Assembly (NCBI GenBank): GCA_030761205.1
Contig: JAULJL010000025.1
Location: 2,056,001 to 2,120,000 of the forward strand
Direction: 5' to 3'
DNA: 64,000 bases
From: Fremontodendron californicum
Taxonomy: Eukaryota; Streptophyta; Magnoliopsida; Malvales; Malvaceae
Of this stretch, positions 20,841 to 34,300 are shown piece by piece (positions within the stretch are counted from its first letter, which is position 1; every line of letters starts with the position of its first letter). The notes beneath the pieces were generated by a model. The model was not told the DNA's origin and searched no databases. It saw only the letters and a list, made by a program, of their open reading frames with translations. A program made the position numbers and the translations under genes.

Positions 20841-21499
20841 CGTTAATTAATTTCCTTTCCTCTCTCTCTCTCTCAGTACTGCAGCTAGCTACTGCTATAC
20901 TTTCCTTTGCTAGATTTCGTATCTGATTTCTTTAAGGCTTTGATATATAGAAGGCTCGCGAGTGGAAACTGAAAAAGGCATACAGACAAAAGTATATTAT
21001 GGGCGTATGGGCAATGCAATGAGATAAACAGCTAATTTCAGGGGTCTTTAACTCTATCTGACTTTGAAGAAAGCTCTGGAATGGATAGATGCCTAGGGCT
21101 TTCTGAGTAATTATGATCGCGGATGCGTTTTTGATCGAATCGTGTTTATCGCGGTTACGGACGTAATAAATACTATCGCGATCAATTGAAATATATATCG
21201 ATCGTGAATATCATTGACAAAACAAAATAATGATCGCAACATCGTGTTATTTAAATCATTTATTTTTTCTTTCTCTCACTTTCCTTTCTTTTTATAGAGT
21301 TTCTCTTTCTTGAGTAAAGAGGAAGGACCAACTTGGCTATTGGCTCTCCAGAGTTTTTATTATATTTGTTCTTTTTGGCTCAAGCTTTCACTCTCATTCT
21401 GAAAGTTTTAGCCTTTTAGGGGCATTGGCCAGCATTTACAACCAACTCCAAACCCTCTAATCTCTCTTTCAAATTAAAAATATATACTTTTAAGTTACG

Positions 21500-21670
21500 T
21501 TATTCGATTTCTTTTTTATTTTTTAAAATAATATATGTATATGATACATATTCGAATATAAATACGAAAATATAAATTTTTAAATATATAAAAAAATTTA
21601 AAAAATTTAAATATTTTTATATCGAATACATACGTGTGTAACATTCACTCCAAATTCGACCAACATAACA
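21500..21670 (-). repeat. Decayed family D repeat, copy 10
   Basis: Recognisable by 'atattcgaatataaatac', 'tcgaatacatacgtgtgtaacattcactccaaattcga' and the terminal 'caacataac', though heavily mutated to A/T. Confidence 0.5.
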
Positions 21671-21794
21671 TTTAAGAATTCAGTTTGTTGCTTGCTTAAC
21701 TTTTCTATTTATTGATTGATAATTTATTTAAAGGATCTGGACTCTGCTGTGTTTGATTTTATTTCAGTTTCTGCCACTTTCTTAAATTTTTAAC

Positions 21795-21797
<3 letters not shown>

Positions 21798-21836
<39 letters not shown>
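21798..21836. repeat. TA dinucleotide microsatellite
   Basis: About 19 uninterrupted TA units. Confidence 0.97.
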
Positions 21837-21839
<3 letters not shown>

Positions 21840-21954
21840 AGGATAGCAATATTTATTTTTTACCTCTGTATATCTATAAAGAAAGTGGAGGCGCCTCTAG
21901 TAGTAAGACTGTGAACTAATACTTTGGGACATATAATAGGTGGTTTAGTATATT

Positions 21955-22125
21955 CCACCTATATTATCCAGATTTGAATAAGTATTGAATATAAGTATGT
22001 ATAAAATATAAATATGTTTAATTTTTATTTTTAAATTCATATATTTGAAAGATCATATTCTATATTTATATCCAAATATATATTGGACACAAATATCAGA
22101 TGCAAATACTTTTTTAAAAATAAAT
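21955..22125 (+). repeat. Decayed family D repeat, copy 11
   Basis: 'gaatataagtatgta', 'aaattcatatatttgaaagatcatattc', 'atatattggacacaaatatcagatgcaaatac' follow the family order with many substitutions. Confidence 0.5.
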
Positions 22126-23369
22126 TCTGAGTTCTCCACTGAGTTCTTTCCTAAATGCCCATATTTTTTGCTTCAATTTTGGTCTGTGGGTATATAATCA
22201 AGTCGACAGAATCACTGTATTTAGCTACTGATATGGACTGCCAATGCTTGTCCTTTCCCATTTCATTGTTTATTAATTGTATAGGCAAATAAATACTTAG
22301 AAAGTCTACACAGCTTGATTTCAAAACGACTTGTTTATATTATTTTTTCATATTTTTTTCTTTACCGTATGATAAAAGATATTCTCATATGAATTTAATC
22401 ACTTCTTTGAACCATTTTAAGATATGTAATTATTTATATTAATTTAATACATTTAAAATTTTATTATTATTTATACAATTTTAAAATTTGATAGATTTGA
22501 TAATTTTGGACACGATATTAAAACGATATGTTTAAAAATATGAAAATAATATAATAAATACAATATGATACGTTTAAATACGATTAATACGATACGTTTA
22601 TTACATATTTTATATTTGTATTTAAAATTTTAACATATTTAATAATTTGTATCGTGTTTATATTTACAGGGTTGCAAAAAAAAAAAAATACACAACATGC
22701 ATTTATAAATTGTCTGATTTAAAATTTGGTTAAAAATATGTTAACTTTGATGAGATGTAATTTATTAAGTTAATTTTAAATAAAAAATAAATACACTTTT
22801 TTTAATTATTAATAAAAAAATTTAATTTTTAGTAATGAGAATTTAATTAATTATTTAATTATTATTAAATTAAATTTTAATTTAAATAGATGTTAAATAT
22901 TTTTAATTTAGTTCAGTAATGAGATTTATTATTAATAAGTAAATAACTAAAAATAAAAAGAGTAATTAATATTTTACCTTCACAAAACGTCATTTTAAAA
23001 GCTGTAAAATAGGAAGGAAGACTGTTCCGTTATAAGACTATACAAACAATAACAAAGTTGCAGACTTTGTAATACTAACACTAAAAAAGGCTCAGATCTT
23101 AAAAGAAAGAGAGAAGAGAAAACTCTCTCTTTCTTTTCATACAAACCGCAAGATACCAAGGCGCTTCCAATTTTGTTCTTAATTTTAGCTGTTGGATCAG
23201 ATCTGAGGTAATTTCTTCTCAATTCTTATAAACCTCAGCGTTACTTTATCTCTTTGCTCAATTCTCATTTCAAACTCTCCCTGTTTGGATACGCTGATAA
23301 TTTATTTAGACGTTGGATTTGATTTGGTTTGGTTTTGCAGAGAATTGGTGGTTGGAGAGAAAGAAAAAG

Positions 23370-26300
23370 ATGTTGACGAAGTTTGAGACGAAGAGTAATC
23401 GAGTGAAAGGACTGAGTTTCCACACTAAGAGGCCATGGATCTTAGCCAGTCTCCACAGTGGCGTTATCCAGTTATGGGACTATCGAATGGGGACTTTGAT
23501 TGATCGATTCGACGAACACGATGGCCCTGTTCGCGGCGTCCATTTCCACATGTCTCAGCCTTTGTTTGTCTCTGGAGGTTCAGATTTCTTTTCTTTTCGC
23601 CTCAATTTTATCTCTGCTTCATAAGTCTCGTTGGTTATTTTAGTGATCTATGGATTCGAATGTGAATTAATTGGTATTGTATTAGCTCAAATTCTGTAGC
23701 TCTTTTTTTTCTTCTTGTAACTGTACGACATTTGATAAATCTGAGGCGTATGATAATGCTGGATCTAGAGTTACTATAGAGATTTCATGTACAGTAGAAT
23801 ATTGATAAATGAATGTTCGATAAATTAATAATCTCGGTTAATTAATAAAATCTTGCACTTGGGTTAGTGTTTTAAAATAATAATCTTGCTAAATGCATAA
23901 GTTAATAATGTTTTTATAATTCTCTAGGACTCAACAAATATATAAATTAATAACTCCTAAAGAATAAAAAATACATAAAAGTTCATATAATACTATAAGT
24001 AAATTTTCACTTAACAATTTTTACCTTCTAGTTTGTACCTAAACTAAACTGAACATCATCTTTAATTTTTTGCAATGCATACACTACATTCGGTACATTT
24101 TTTTCATGTTGTAGCAAGTAGTTTTCTATTTAAATATTAATTGTTGACTCTATCTAACGTTTTTCATTTATAAATCATTCATGTATCTTAATAAAAGAAA
24201 ATAATAATATACATGTATAAAGATTGAAAATATAAATTCTTTATAAATTAATAAATATTAATTTATCGATAAATGAATAATTTATTTATTTATTGATAAT
24301 TAAATGGCCTCTTTAAAATAATATATTTTCTTAGTCCCAATAAGTTTGAATACAGATAATTGGGAAATGGTTTTAAATATCTGAGTATATAATACAGTTA
24401 GAATTTTGGAATACAAATAGATTTGGATGTATAAAATTTCATAACAATTTAAATTCAATTTTGATGAGATTTGCATTTCACTCCTATTAGTGATTATATC
24501 ATTAGAATTAAGCAAACATAAATAGATTACTTAATAAGGTTTTATGACCAATCAAAATTTAGTTATTCATAAATAAAAATTATGAAAGGACAATTTAGGA
24601 ATACAACAAATATTAATGTAATTTTGGCTGGCAGGCTACACTTCCTAGAAATAATTTTTTAGCAGAAATAACTTGCTGTTCAACCTCGCACCTTAGATGC
24701 TAAACTTTTTTGTGAGTAGATTTATTGCTGAAAAGGGATGCTGTTGAGTTTATTAATTTGAAAATTTCTAGAACTGGTCAACTTGGGCAAGGAGGGTCCG
24801 AATTTGAAAATTTTATTGGCTCAAAAGTTTTCATTTGTGCTATGATTTTCTTTTACAAAGCAAAGGGTTCTTGTGTAATACAAATGATACTAAAAATTGA
24901 TGGTTTTTTTTTTTTTTTTCAGGGGATGACTACAAGATAAAGGTCTGGAACTACAAGTTGCATAGATGTCTTTTCACCCTTCTTGGACATCTTGATTATA
25001 TTCGTACTGTGCAGTTTCATCATGAGCATCCTTGGATTGTGAGTGCTAGTGATGATCAGACTATTCGCATATGGAACTGGCAGTCACGAACTTGTATCTC
25101 TGTGTTAACTGGTCATAATCATTATGTTATGTGTGCCTCATTCCATCCTAAAGAAGACCTTGTTGTGTCGGCCTCCCTTGATCAGACTGTTCGAGTTTGG
25201 GATATTGGTTCCTTGAACCAGAAGACTGCCTCTCCAGCAGATGATATTTTACGGTTGAGTCAGATGAACACAGATCTTTTTGGTGGTGTTGATGCAGTTG
25301 TTAAGTATGTGTTGGAAGGTCATGACCGAGGGGTAAATTGGGCTGCATTTCATCCCACTTTACCTTTGATAGTCTCTGGAGCAGATGATCGCCAAGTGAA
25401 ATTATGGCGTACGAATGGTAATTATAGGAAAACCATGCCTTCTTCTCCATTTATATTTCATTTGCTAGATATATTGATTAAAGCTTTTTGTAAATACACA
25501 TTGGTCAATTAAAATCTTCATAAAAACTTACCTTTTTTCTTTAAGTTTTATATATGCTACATGGCCCTCGATTTTTAAGCCAAGCTACCTCAACTTCTCC
25601 ATTATATTTATATTTTGTGCAGCTGGGAATTTAGACCCCTGAATTGTTGTGGGATTGAGTAAATTGTTTATTTGTTTGCAGAGACAAAGGCTTGGGAAGT
25701 GGATACCTTTAGAGGACACATGAATAATGTGTCATGTGTTATGTTCCATGCCAAACTAGACATCATTGTATCTAATTCCGAGGATAAAAGTATTCGTGTG
25801 TGGGATGTAACAAAGCGAACTGGACTTCAAACTTTCCGTCGAGAACATGACAGATTCTGGATTCTTGCTGTTCATCCTGAGATGAATGTTTTGGCAGCTG
25901 GACATGACAGTGGCATGATTGTATTTAAGCTAGAGAGAGAACGTCCTGCTTTTGCAGTGAGTGGGGATTCACTATTTTATGCCAAGGATCGGTTTTTAAG
26001 GTATTATGACTTTTCAACTCAAAAAGAGGCACAAGTAATTCCAATTCGACGGCCCGGTTCCACAAGTCTGAATCAAAGTCCAAGAACTCTTTCTTACAGT
26101 CCTACAGAAAATGCTGTTCTTATCTGCTCAGATGTGGATGGAGGATCTTATGAGTTGTATGTGATACCAAAAGACAGCATTGGTAGGGGTGACAGTTTGC
26201 AGGAGGCAAAGAAAGGTCTTGGTAGTTCTGCTATATTTCTGGCTCGGAACCGGTTTGCTGTGCTTGACAAAAGCAACAATCAAGTCTTAATCAAGAATCT

Positions 26301-28635
26301 TAAAAATGAGGTGGTTAAAAAGAGTGGCCTCCCAATACCTACGGATGCAGTATTTTATGCTGGTACTGGTAACTTGTTGTGTAGGTCTGAGGATAGAGTA
26401 GTTTTATTTGATCTCCAGCAGAGGCTTGTTCTTGGTGATCTTCAAACCCCTTTGGTGAAGTATGTTGTTTGGTCTAATGACATGGAGAGTGTTGCATTGC
26501 TCAGCAAGCATACCATTACCATTACTAACAAGAAGCTTGTGCACCAATGCACTCTTCATGAGACAATACGTGTTAAGAGTGGAGCCTGGGATGACAATGG
26601 TGTTTTTATTTACGCCACCCTGAACCATATAAAATACTGCCTTCCCAATGGAGATAGTGGAATAATTCGAACGCTTGAGGTTCCCATATACATAACTAAG
26701 GTTTCTGGAAATACTATATTTTGCCTGGATCGTGATGGGAAGAATAGGAGTATAGTCATTGATGCTACAGAATACATTTTCAAGCTCTCTCTGCTTCGGA
26801 AGAGATATGATCAGGTTATGAGTATGATAAGAAACTCTCAGCTTTGTGGTGAGGCCATGATTGCTTATCTGCAACAGAAGGGGTTCCCTGAAGTGGCTCT
26901 CCATTTTGTGAAAGATGAGAAAACACGCTTTAATTTGGCTCTAGAGAGTGGGAACATTCAAATTGCTGTTGCATCAGCTAAGGAGATTGATGAAAAAGAT
27001 CATTGGTATAGATTGGGTGTGGAGGCCCTTCGCCAAGGCAATGCAGGTATAGTGGAATATGCCTACCAGAGGACAAAGAACTTTGAGAGGTTGTCTTTTC
27101 TTTATCTCATAAATGGTAACCTGGAAAAGCTGTCCAAGATGCTGAAAATTGCGGAAGTGAAGAGCGATGTTATGGGTCAGTTTCACAATGCTTTGTATCT
27201 TGGTGATATCCAGGAACGTGTTAAGATCTTGGAGAATGCTGGTCACTTGCCTCTTGCTTATGTTACAGCATCAGTCCATGGTCTACAGGATGTGGCCGAT
27301 AGGTTAGCAGCTGAGTTGGGAGATGATGTCCCTCCTTTGCCAGAGGGGAAAGAACCGTCCTTATTGATGCCTCCAGCCCCCGTTATGTGTGGTGGTGATT
27401 GGCCCCTTTTGAGAGTTATGAAAGGCATATTTGAAGGTGGATTGGATAGTATTGGCAGGGGTGGTGCGGATGAAGAGGAGGAGGGTGCAGAAGGTGATTG
27501 GGGTGAAGATCTTGATATGGTCGATGTTGATGGCTTACAAAATGGGGATGTTACTGCAATTTTGGAAGACGAGGAAGTGGCTGAAGAAGACGAAGAGGAG
27601 GGTGGATGGGACCTTGACGACTTGGAACTTCCCCCTGAGGCAGAGACACCAAGGGTTTCTGTCAATGCTCATTCTTCTGTTTTTGTGGCACCGACTTCCG
27701 GTATGCCTGCGAGTCAAATATGGATTCAAAGATCGTCTCTTGCTGCTGATCATGCAGCAGCAGGCAATTTTGATACAGCAATGCGTTTGTTGAGTAGGCA
27801 ACTTGGCATAAAAAAATTTGCTCCTTTGAAATCCATGTTTCTTGATCTTCATACTGGCAGCCATAGCTATCTTCGTGCATTTTCATCCGCTCCTGTGGTG
27901 TCCTTGGCAGTTGAGAGGGGGTGGAGTGAGTCTGCTAGTCCTAATGTGAGGTGTCCACCAGCCCTCATGTTCAATTTTTCTCAGTTGGATGAAAAGCTGA
28001 AGGCTGGTTATAAGGCCACAACAGCCGGAAAATTTACTGAGGCTCTTCGGCTCTTCCTCGGCATTCTTCATACAATTCCTTTGGTTGTTGTGGAGTCAAG
28101 GAGGGAAGTTGATGAAGTCAAGGAGTTAATTATTATTGCTAAGGAGTATGTTCTTGGTCTGCAGATGGAGCTTAAGCGAAGAGAAATGAAAGACAATCCG
28201 GTGCGCCAACAGGAGCTTGCTGCCTACTTCACCCACTGCAACCTTCAGTTGCCTCATCTCAGACTTGCTCTGCTAAATGCAATGACCGTCTGCTACAAGG
28301 CAAAGAACCTGGCTACAGCAGCTAACTTTGCCAGACGTCTACTAGAAACAAACCCCACAAATGAGAATCAAGCTAAGACAGCAAGGCAAGTGCTACAAGC
28401 CGCTGAGAGGAATATGACGGATGCCTCTCAGCTGAACTATGATTTCAGAAACCCATTTGTGACATGTGGGGCAACATATGTGCCGATTTACCGAGGACAG
28501 AAGGATGTATCTTGCCCGTATTGCACTACTCGCTTCGTGCCTAGCGAGGAAGGGCAATTGTGTACGGTGTGTGATCTTGCAGTGGTAGGGGCAGATGCTT
28601 CAGGGTTGCTCTGTTCAGCTTCACAAATACGATGA
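23370..28635 (+). CDS. COPA: Coatomer subunit alpha (alpha-COP), tandem copy 1
   Basis: Scaffold of the COPI coat that drives Golgi-to-ER and intra-Golgi vesicle budding and binds dilysine cargo. Exons 23370-23577, 24923-25417 and 25682-28635 join in frame to 1,218 residues, the usual plant length. The start MLTKFETKSNRVKGLSFH is the conserved alpha-COP N-terminus. WD40 repeats fill about residues 1-320 (HPWIVSASDDQTIRIWNW, VSASLDQTVRVWD, VSGADDRQVKLW, VSNSEDKSIRVWD), then the coatomer WD-associated region, an acidic linker near 600-650 (DEEEEGAEGDWGEDLD), and the C-terminal domain ending in a Zn-ribbon-like CPYC...CTVC. Intron 1 is 1,345 bases against 255 in copy 2. The promoter and leader match those of copy 2. 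There are no breaks, so both copies should make full proteins. Confidence 0.97.
23770..24885. mobile_element. Extra sequence in alpha-COP copy 1 intron 1, with Emigrant/pogo-like parts
   Basis: The flanks 'gataatgctggatctaga' and 'atactaaaaattgatgg' are contiguous in copy 2, so about 1.1 kb is specific to copy 1. From 23792 it reads CAGTAGAATATTGATAAAT with nearby 'gataaattaataatctcg', and near 24258-24285 'tttatcgataaatgaat', resembling degraded termini of Emigrant-type Tc1/pogo MITEs. Exact element borders are unclear. Confidence 0.5.
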
Positions 28636-31376
28636 AAGCTGCAAAAATTTGATCTATTTTTTATCTTTATTTTGCTGATCCTTTTAGCTGGAAAAACGTT
28701 CTCAGTGATCAATTCATATATGCAAGTCAAAGGTCAGGTTACCGAAGAAAAAGGTGAGAAACAAATTAATTTGTTTGTGCTATTTCCTTTCCTTTGCCTT
28801 TTTTTTTAAATCCTCTTAATAGAGTTCATTATGATTTTCATATGTAAGAATTAATTTGGAATTATAAATTTCCAGGCTATTCTTGTATTTAGTTGTTTCA
28901 TAGACAAGAATAGAATAGTCATGGAGGCCTCTTTAAATGATGATATGTCATATAGGTAGCAGTAGCACTTAAATATTGATTTGCACATGATGTGATTTCA
29001 GTGATATTCATTCTTTGGAGTTTTGATTGGTTGGCACTTCTTCGGCAGAATTTAGGGTTAAAACCCAGTTAGTTAATGTAGTTACCCTTAAAAAGTGACA
29101 TTTAGTATATCTGGAGCTTTAATTTCAGTATTTGCAATCTCTTTTCCTATATTTAGATTGCGGTTTTCTTTCTATAAAAAAAAAATCTATTTTCCAATTC
29201 AAATTTAGAAGGTTTCGATTGATTGGTGTTTTTGGTTTTTTTGGAATTACTATGTCACAGATCACAGTGATATTCATTCTCTTAGCTAAATGTTTTGTAC
29301 TACTATTGAGTTTCATAACATCTATTTTCGCTATTTAAATAATAAATAATAATTTCCCTTCTAACAGAAAAAAAAAAAAAATTGTGATTAAGGTTTCGAT
29401 TGATTGGTGTTTTTTTTTTTTTTTGTATTTAATAAAAAAAGGAATTGAAAACGAGAGATAAATAATAAAAAGAAAAGCATCTATCAAAATAAGTCAAAAT
29501 AATTGCAAAAATATAAACCATCCCAAAAACAATTTGCACAAATTGTTTTGAATATGTACAATTTCTCTTCCGCAATTTAACTTAAAAACAATTTAATCTT
29601 TCTTCTTCTTCTTCTTCTTTTATGCTCATATATTTTAAGTGGGCTAACCTCTCCTTTACACTACTATAGGCGTAAGTACAGTTTCTAAAAGGGAAGCCCA
29701 AGTACACCTCCAAAATTGGCCCATTTTGACCCATAATCAGCCCAAAGCTACAGTAAGCAACCTGTACCGTACGCGACGCAATTACGCGTGTATGTCACAG
29801 CCCAATCCTCTTGCTCTTCATTGACGAGAAAAGAAGATTTGATTTGGTTTGGTTTGGTTTTAAGCTATTTTGATATTATTTTCATTTATCATAGTCTCTC
29901 AACTTGCTTCGCCTTTATGTGTTGGGGAGTCAGATTTCAGATAACTTAAAACAGCTAATTCCTGTACAATGTTTCTGGTGCAGGGATTGAAGTCTTGAAG
30001 GCTGAGCAGTTTTCTCGAAACTGTGAGCAAAGGTTTCCATATCTGCTTCAACATTATCTATCTGAAAACATGATCTTGTCATACTTATGAAATGAACTAT
30101 ATTATTCATTCTTGTCATATTTATGTGCAGCTCCTGAACAAAAGAGTGGAACAAGCTTTTTGATTATGGACTAATGGTTGGTAAAGGAGAAATTTCACCA
30201 CAACATCTTTATGCTGTAATCAAGATAACTTTAATTAATCCAAACTGTAAGAGGCACCCTTTGCCTTGAAATTTTTTTCTGATACAAAAGAGATCGCAAT
30301 TTGAAAATAGAAAAAAGTGTTTCAGATGTTAAGATTCGAATCTTAAATTTATTGGATATCATTTCTTAAGAAGAGGTGCATGATGTTGTTCTAGAAGCAG
30401 AAAATGTAAGAGTATTGCACAGCCCCTGGGCATCTTTTCCTCCATTGCCTTCCTTCCCCTTCAATTAAACCTCAAAACCATGTCTCTGACTGAATCATTG
30501 TAATTAGGTACTGCATGGGACTGCCAATGCTTGCTCTTTTTCCATTTCATTGTTTATTCGTTTTATTTGTATAGGCAAATAAACACTACTCTATCAAGTC
30601 TCCACAACTTTGATTTGAGAATGACTTGTTTTTTCCTCTGAAAATTAAACATCATAAATCATTGGCTTTTTTGGTTATAAAATTAAGTTTACATCACGAA
30701 ATTATCCATATTTGTTTTTATACATTGACAGTAAGTATATTAAAAGTTTGTTATATATTTTATTTTTTTAATATATTTTAAGGGTTTAAGGGTGTATGTG
30801 TTATTTTGTCAATTTCGTTTACTTTCATGTAGGTTTTTTTTTAATAATTGATAATTTTTAAGTATAATTTCAAATTTTGCTTATAAACTAATTAATTCAA
30901 AGTATCCATATAAAAAAAAAGGAAAATTTTAAGAAGTCAGTGATTTTATATATAATCTTAACATTGTCGTTGAATGAAATATTTTCTTCAGTAACACCCT
31001 AGACAATTGCTTTAAACAGTAACTTTTTTACCTTATCAAAACGTCGTCGTGAAAGATCTAAAATGGGAAGGAAGACTGTACAAACTATAACAAAGTTCCA
31101 ATACTTCCAATAAAAAAGGCTTTGATCTTAATGAAAGAGAGGATCCAAAAACTCTCTCTTTTCTTTTCATATAAACCGAAAGATAATTTTTTTTTTTCTC
31201 TTTTTTTTTCTTAATTTTAGATGCTGGATCAGATCTGATGTAATTTATTCTCATCTCTTCGTTCAATTCTAAATCCGATTCTCCTTGTTTGGATACGCGG
31301 ATAACTTTATTTAGACGTTGGATTTGGTTTGGTTTTTCAGAGAATTGGCGGTTGGAGAGAAAGAAAAAGAAAAAAA
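28636..31376. other. Region between the two alpha-COP copies
   Basis: Copy 1 3' UTR, then AT-rich sequence with duplicated bits such as 'ggtttcgattgattggtgttttt' (about 29211 and 29393) and 'cagtgatattcattct' (about 29000 and 29265), a TTC microsatellite near 29600, and from 30519 the second unit's upstream region. A short stretch near 29930-30180 is not recognised. No gene supported. Confidence 0.6.
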
Positions 31377-34300
31377 ATGTTGACGAAGTTTGAGACGAAG
31401 AGTAATAGAGTGAAGGGACTGAGTTTCCATACTAAGAGGCCATGGATCTTAGCCAGTCTCCACAGTGGCGTTATCCAGTTATGGGACTATCGAATGGGGA
31501 CTCTGATTGATAGATTCGAAGAACACGATGGCCCTGTTCGTGGCGTCCATTTCCATATGTCTCAGCCTTTGTTTGTCTCTGGAGGTTCAGATTTCTTTTA
31601 TTTTCTCCTCAATTTTGTCTCTGCTTAATAAGTCTCTGATATTATATTAGTGATCTATGGGTTTGAATGTGAAATTGTGGATTTTTCTGATTAATTGGGA
31701 TTGGATTAGCTTAAATTCTGGATCTTTTTATTCTTCTAACTGTATGACATTTGAGAAATCTGATGCGTATGATAATGCTGGATCTAGAAATCATACTAAA
31801 AGATTGATGGGGTTTTTTTTTATTTATTATTTTTTTAAGGGGATGATTACAAGATAAAGGTCTGGAACTACAAGTTGCATAGATGTCTTTTCACCCTTCT
31901 TGGACATCTTGATTATATTCGTACTGTGCAATTTCATCATGAGCATCCATGGATTGTGAGTGCCAGTGATGATCAGACTATTCGCATATGGAACTGGCAG
32001 TCTCGAACTTGCATCTCTGTATTGACTGGTCATAATCATTATGTTATGTGTGCCTCATTCCATCCTAAAGAAGACCTTGTTGCCTCGGCCTCCCTTGATC
32101 AGACTGTTCGAGTTTGGGATATAGGTTCCTTGAAAAAGAAGACTGCCTCCCCAGCAGATGACATTTTACGTTTGAGTCAGATGAACGCGGATTTTTTTGG
32201 TGGTGTTGATGCAGTTGTTAAGTATGTGTTGGAAGGTCATGACCGAGGAGTAAATTGGGCTGCATTTCATCCAACCTTACCTTTGATAGCCTCTGGAGCA
32301 GATGATCGCCAAGTGAAATTATGGCGTATGAATGGTAATTATAGGAAAACTGTGCTTTCTTCTCCATTTATATTTCATTTCCTAGATTTATTGATTAAAG
32401 CTTTTTGTAAATGCACTTATTGGCCAATTAAAATATTCATAAAACCTTACCTGATTTTGTTTTTTTTTCTTTAAGTTTGATATTGCTACATGGCCCTTGA
32501 TATTTGAACCAAGCTACCTCAACTTCTTCATTTTATTTTATTATCTTGGCTGTGTATATACAACCTGCTAAAGTAGAGGAATGAAATTTTTGTGCTGTAG
32601 GGAATTTGAACTCCTGAATTGTTGTGGGATTGAGTAAATTATTGTCTATTTATTTGCAGATACAAAGGCTTGGGAAGTAGATACCTTGAGAGGGCACATG
32701 AATAATGTGTCATGTGTTATGTTCCATGCCAAACAAGACATCATTGTATCCAATTCCGAGGATAAAAGTATTCGCGTGTGGGATGCAACAAAGCGAACTG
32801 GACTTCAAACTTTCCGTCGAGAAAATGACAGGTTCTGGATTCTTGCTGCTCATCCTGAAATGAATCTTTTGGCAGCTGGACATGACAGTGGCATGATTGT
32901 ATTTAAGCTAGAGAGAGAACGACCTGCTTTTGCAGTGAGTGGGAATTCTCTGTTTTATGCCAAGGATCGGTTTTTAAGGTATTATGACTTTTCAACTCAA
33001 AGAGAAGCACAAGTAATTCCAATTCGACGGCCTGGTTCCACAAGTCTGAATCAAAGTCCAAGGACTCTTTCTTACAGTCCTACAGAAAATGCTGTTCTTA
33101 TCTGCTCAGATGTGGATGGAGGATCTTATGAGTTGTATGTGATACCAAAAGACAACATTGGTAAAGGTGACAGTTTGCAGGAGGCAAAGAGAGGTCCCAG
33201 TAGTTCTGCTATATTTGTGGCTCGGAATCGGTTTGCTGTGCTTGACAAAGGCAACAACCAAGTCTTAATCAAGAATTTAAAGAATGAGGTGGTAAAAAAG
33301 AGTGGCCTCCCAGTGCCTACGGATGCAATATTTTATGCTGGAACAGGTAACTTGTTGTGTAGGGCAGAGGATAGAGTAGTTATATTTGATCTCCAGCAGC
33401 GTCTTGTTCTTGGTGGTCTGCAAGCCCCTTTTGTGAAGTATGCTGTTTGGTCTAATGACATGGAGAGGGTTGCTTTGCTCAGCAAGCATTCCATTATCAT
33501 TACTAGCAAGAAGCTTGTGCACCAGTGCACTTTTCATGAGACAATACGTGTTAAGAGTGGAGCCTGGGATGAAAATGGTGTTTTTATTTACACCACTCTA
33601 AACCATATAAAATACTGCCTTCCCAATGGAGATAGTGGAATAATCCGAACGCTTGATGTTCCGATATACATAACTAAGGTTTCCGGAAATACCATATTTT
33701 ACCTGGACCGTGATGGGAAGAATAAGACTATGGTCATTGATGCTACAGAATACATTTTCAAGCTCTCTCTGCTTCGGAAGAGATATGATCATGTTATGAG
33801 CATGATAAGAAACTCCCAGCTTTGTGGTGAGTCCGTGATTGCATATCTGCAAAAGAAAGGTTTCCCCGAAGTGGCTCTGCATTTTGTGAAAGATGAGAAA
33901 ACACGCTTTAATTTGGCTCTAGAGAGTGGGAACATTCATATTGCTGTTGCCTCAGCTAAGGAGATTGATGACAAAGATCATTGGTATAGACTGGGTGTGG
34001 AGGCCCTTCGCCAAGGCAATGCAGGTATAGTGGAATATGCCTACCAGAGGACAAAGAACTTTGAGAGATTGTCTTTTCTTTATCTCATAAATGGTAACCT
34101 GGAAAAGCTGTCCAAGATGCTGAAAATTGCAGAAGTTAAGAGCGATGTTATGGGTCAGTTTCACAACGCTTTGTATCTTGGTGATATCCAGGAACGTGTT
34201 AAGATCTTGGAGAATTCTGGTCACTTGCCTCTTGCTTATGTTACAGCATCAGTCCATGGGCTACAGGATGTGGCTGAAAGGTTAGCAGCTGAGTTGGGAG

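Larger units (their letters stand above)
20841..23369. other. Divergent intergenic region between BBX20-like gene and alpha-COP copy 1
   Basis: CT-rich BBX leader near 20855-20875 and promoter sequence, then AT-rich DNA with two decayed family D repeats, a TA microsatellite, and from about 22229 the start of the segment duplicated with alpha-COP copy 2. The alpha-COP 5' UTR probably contains an intron ending 'ggttttgcag' at 23340. Confidence 0.6.
22229..28640 (+). repeat. Tandem segmental duplication, left unit
   Basis: The noncoding marker 'actgccaatgcttg...catttcattgtttatt' and 'ataggcaaataaa' occurs at 22229 and again at 30519, each about 1 kb upstream of an alpha-COP gene. The similarity continues through leader, exons and introns. 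The unit offset is about 8.0-8.3 kb; it varies because introns and spacers differ in length. Confidence 0.85.

Noticed and set aside
27258..27665. 135-codon minus-strand Ser-rich ORFs in both alpha-COP genes
   Set aside because: Antisense of the acidic linker codons; present in both copies only because the coding strand is conserved.
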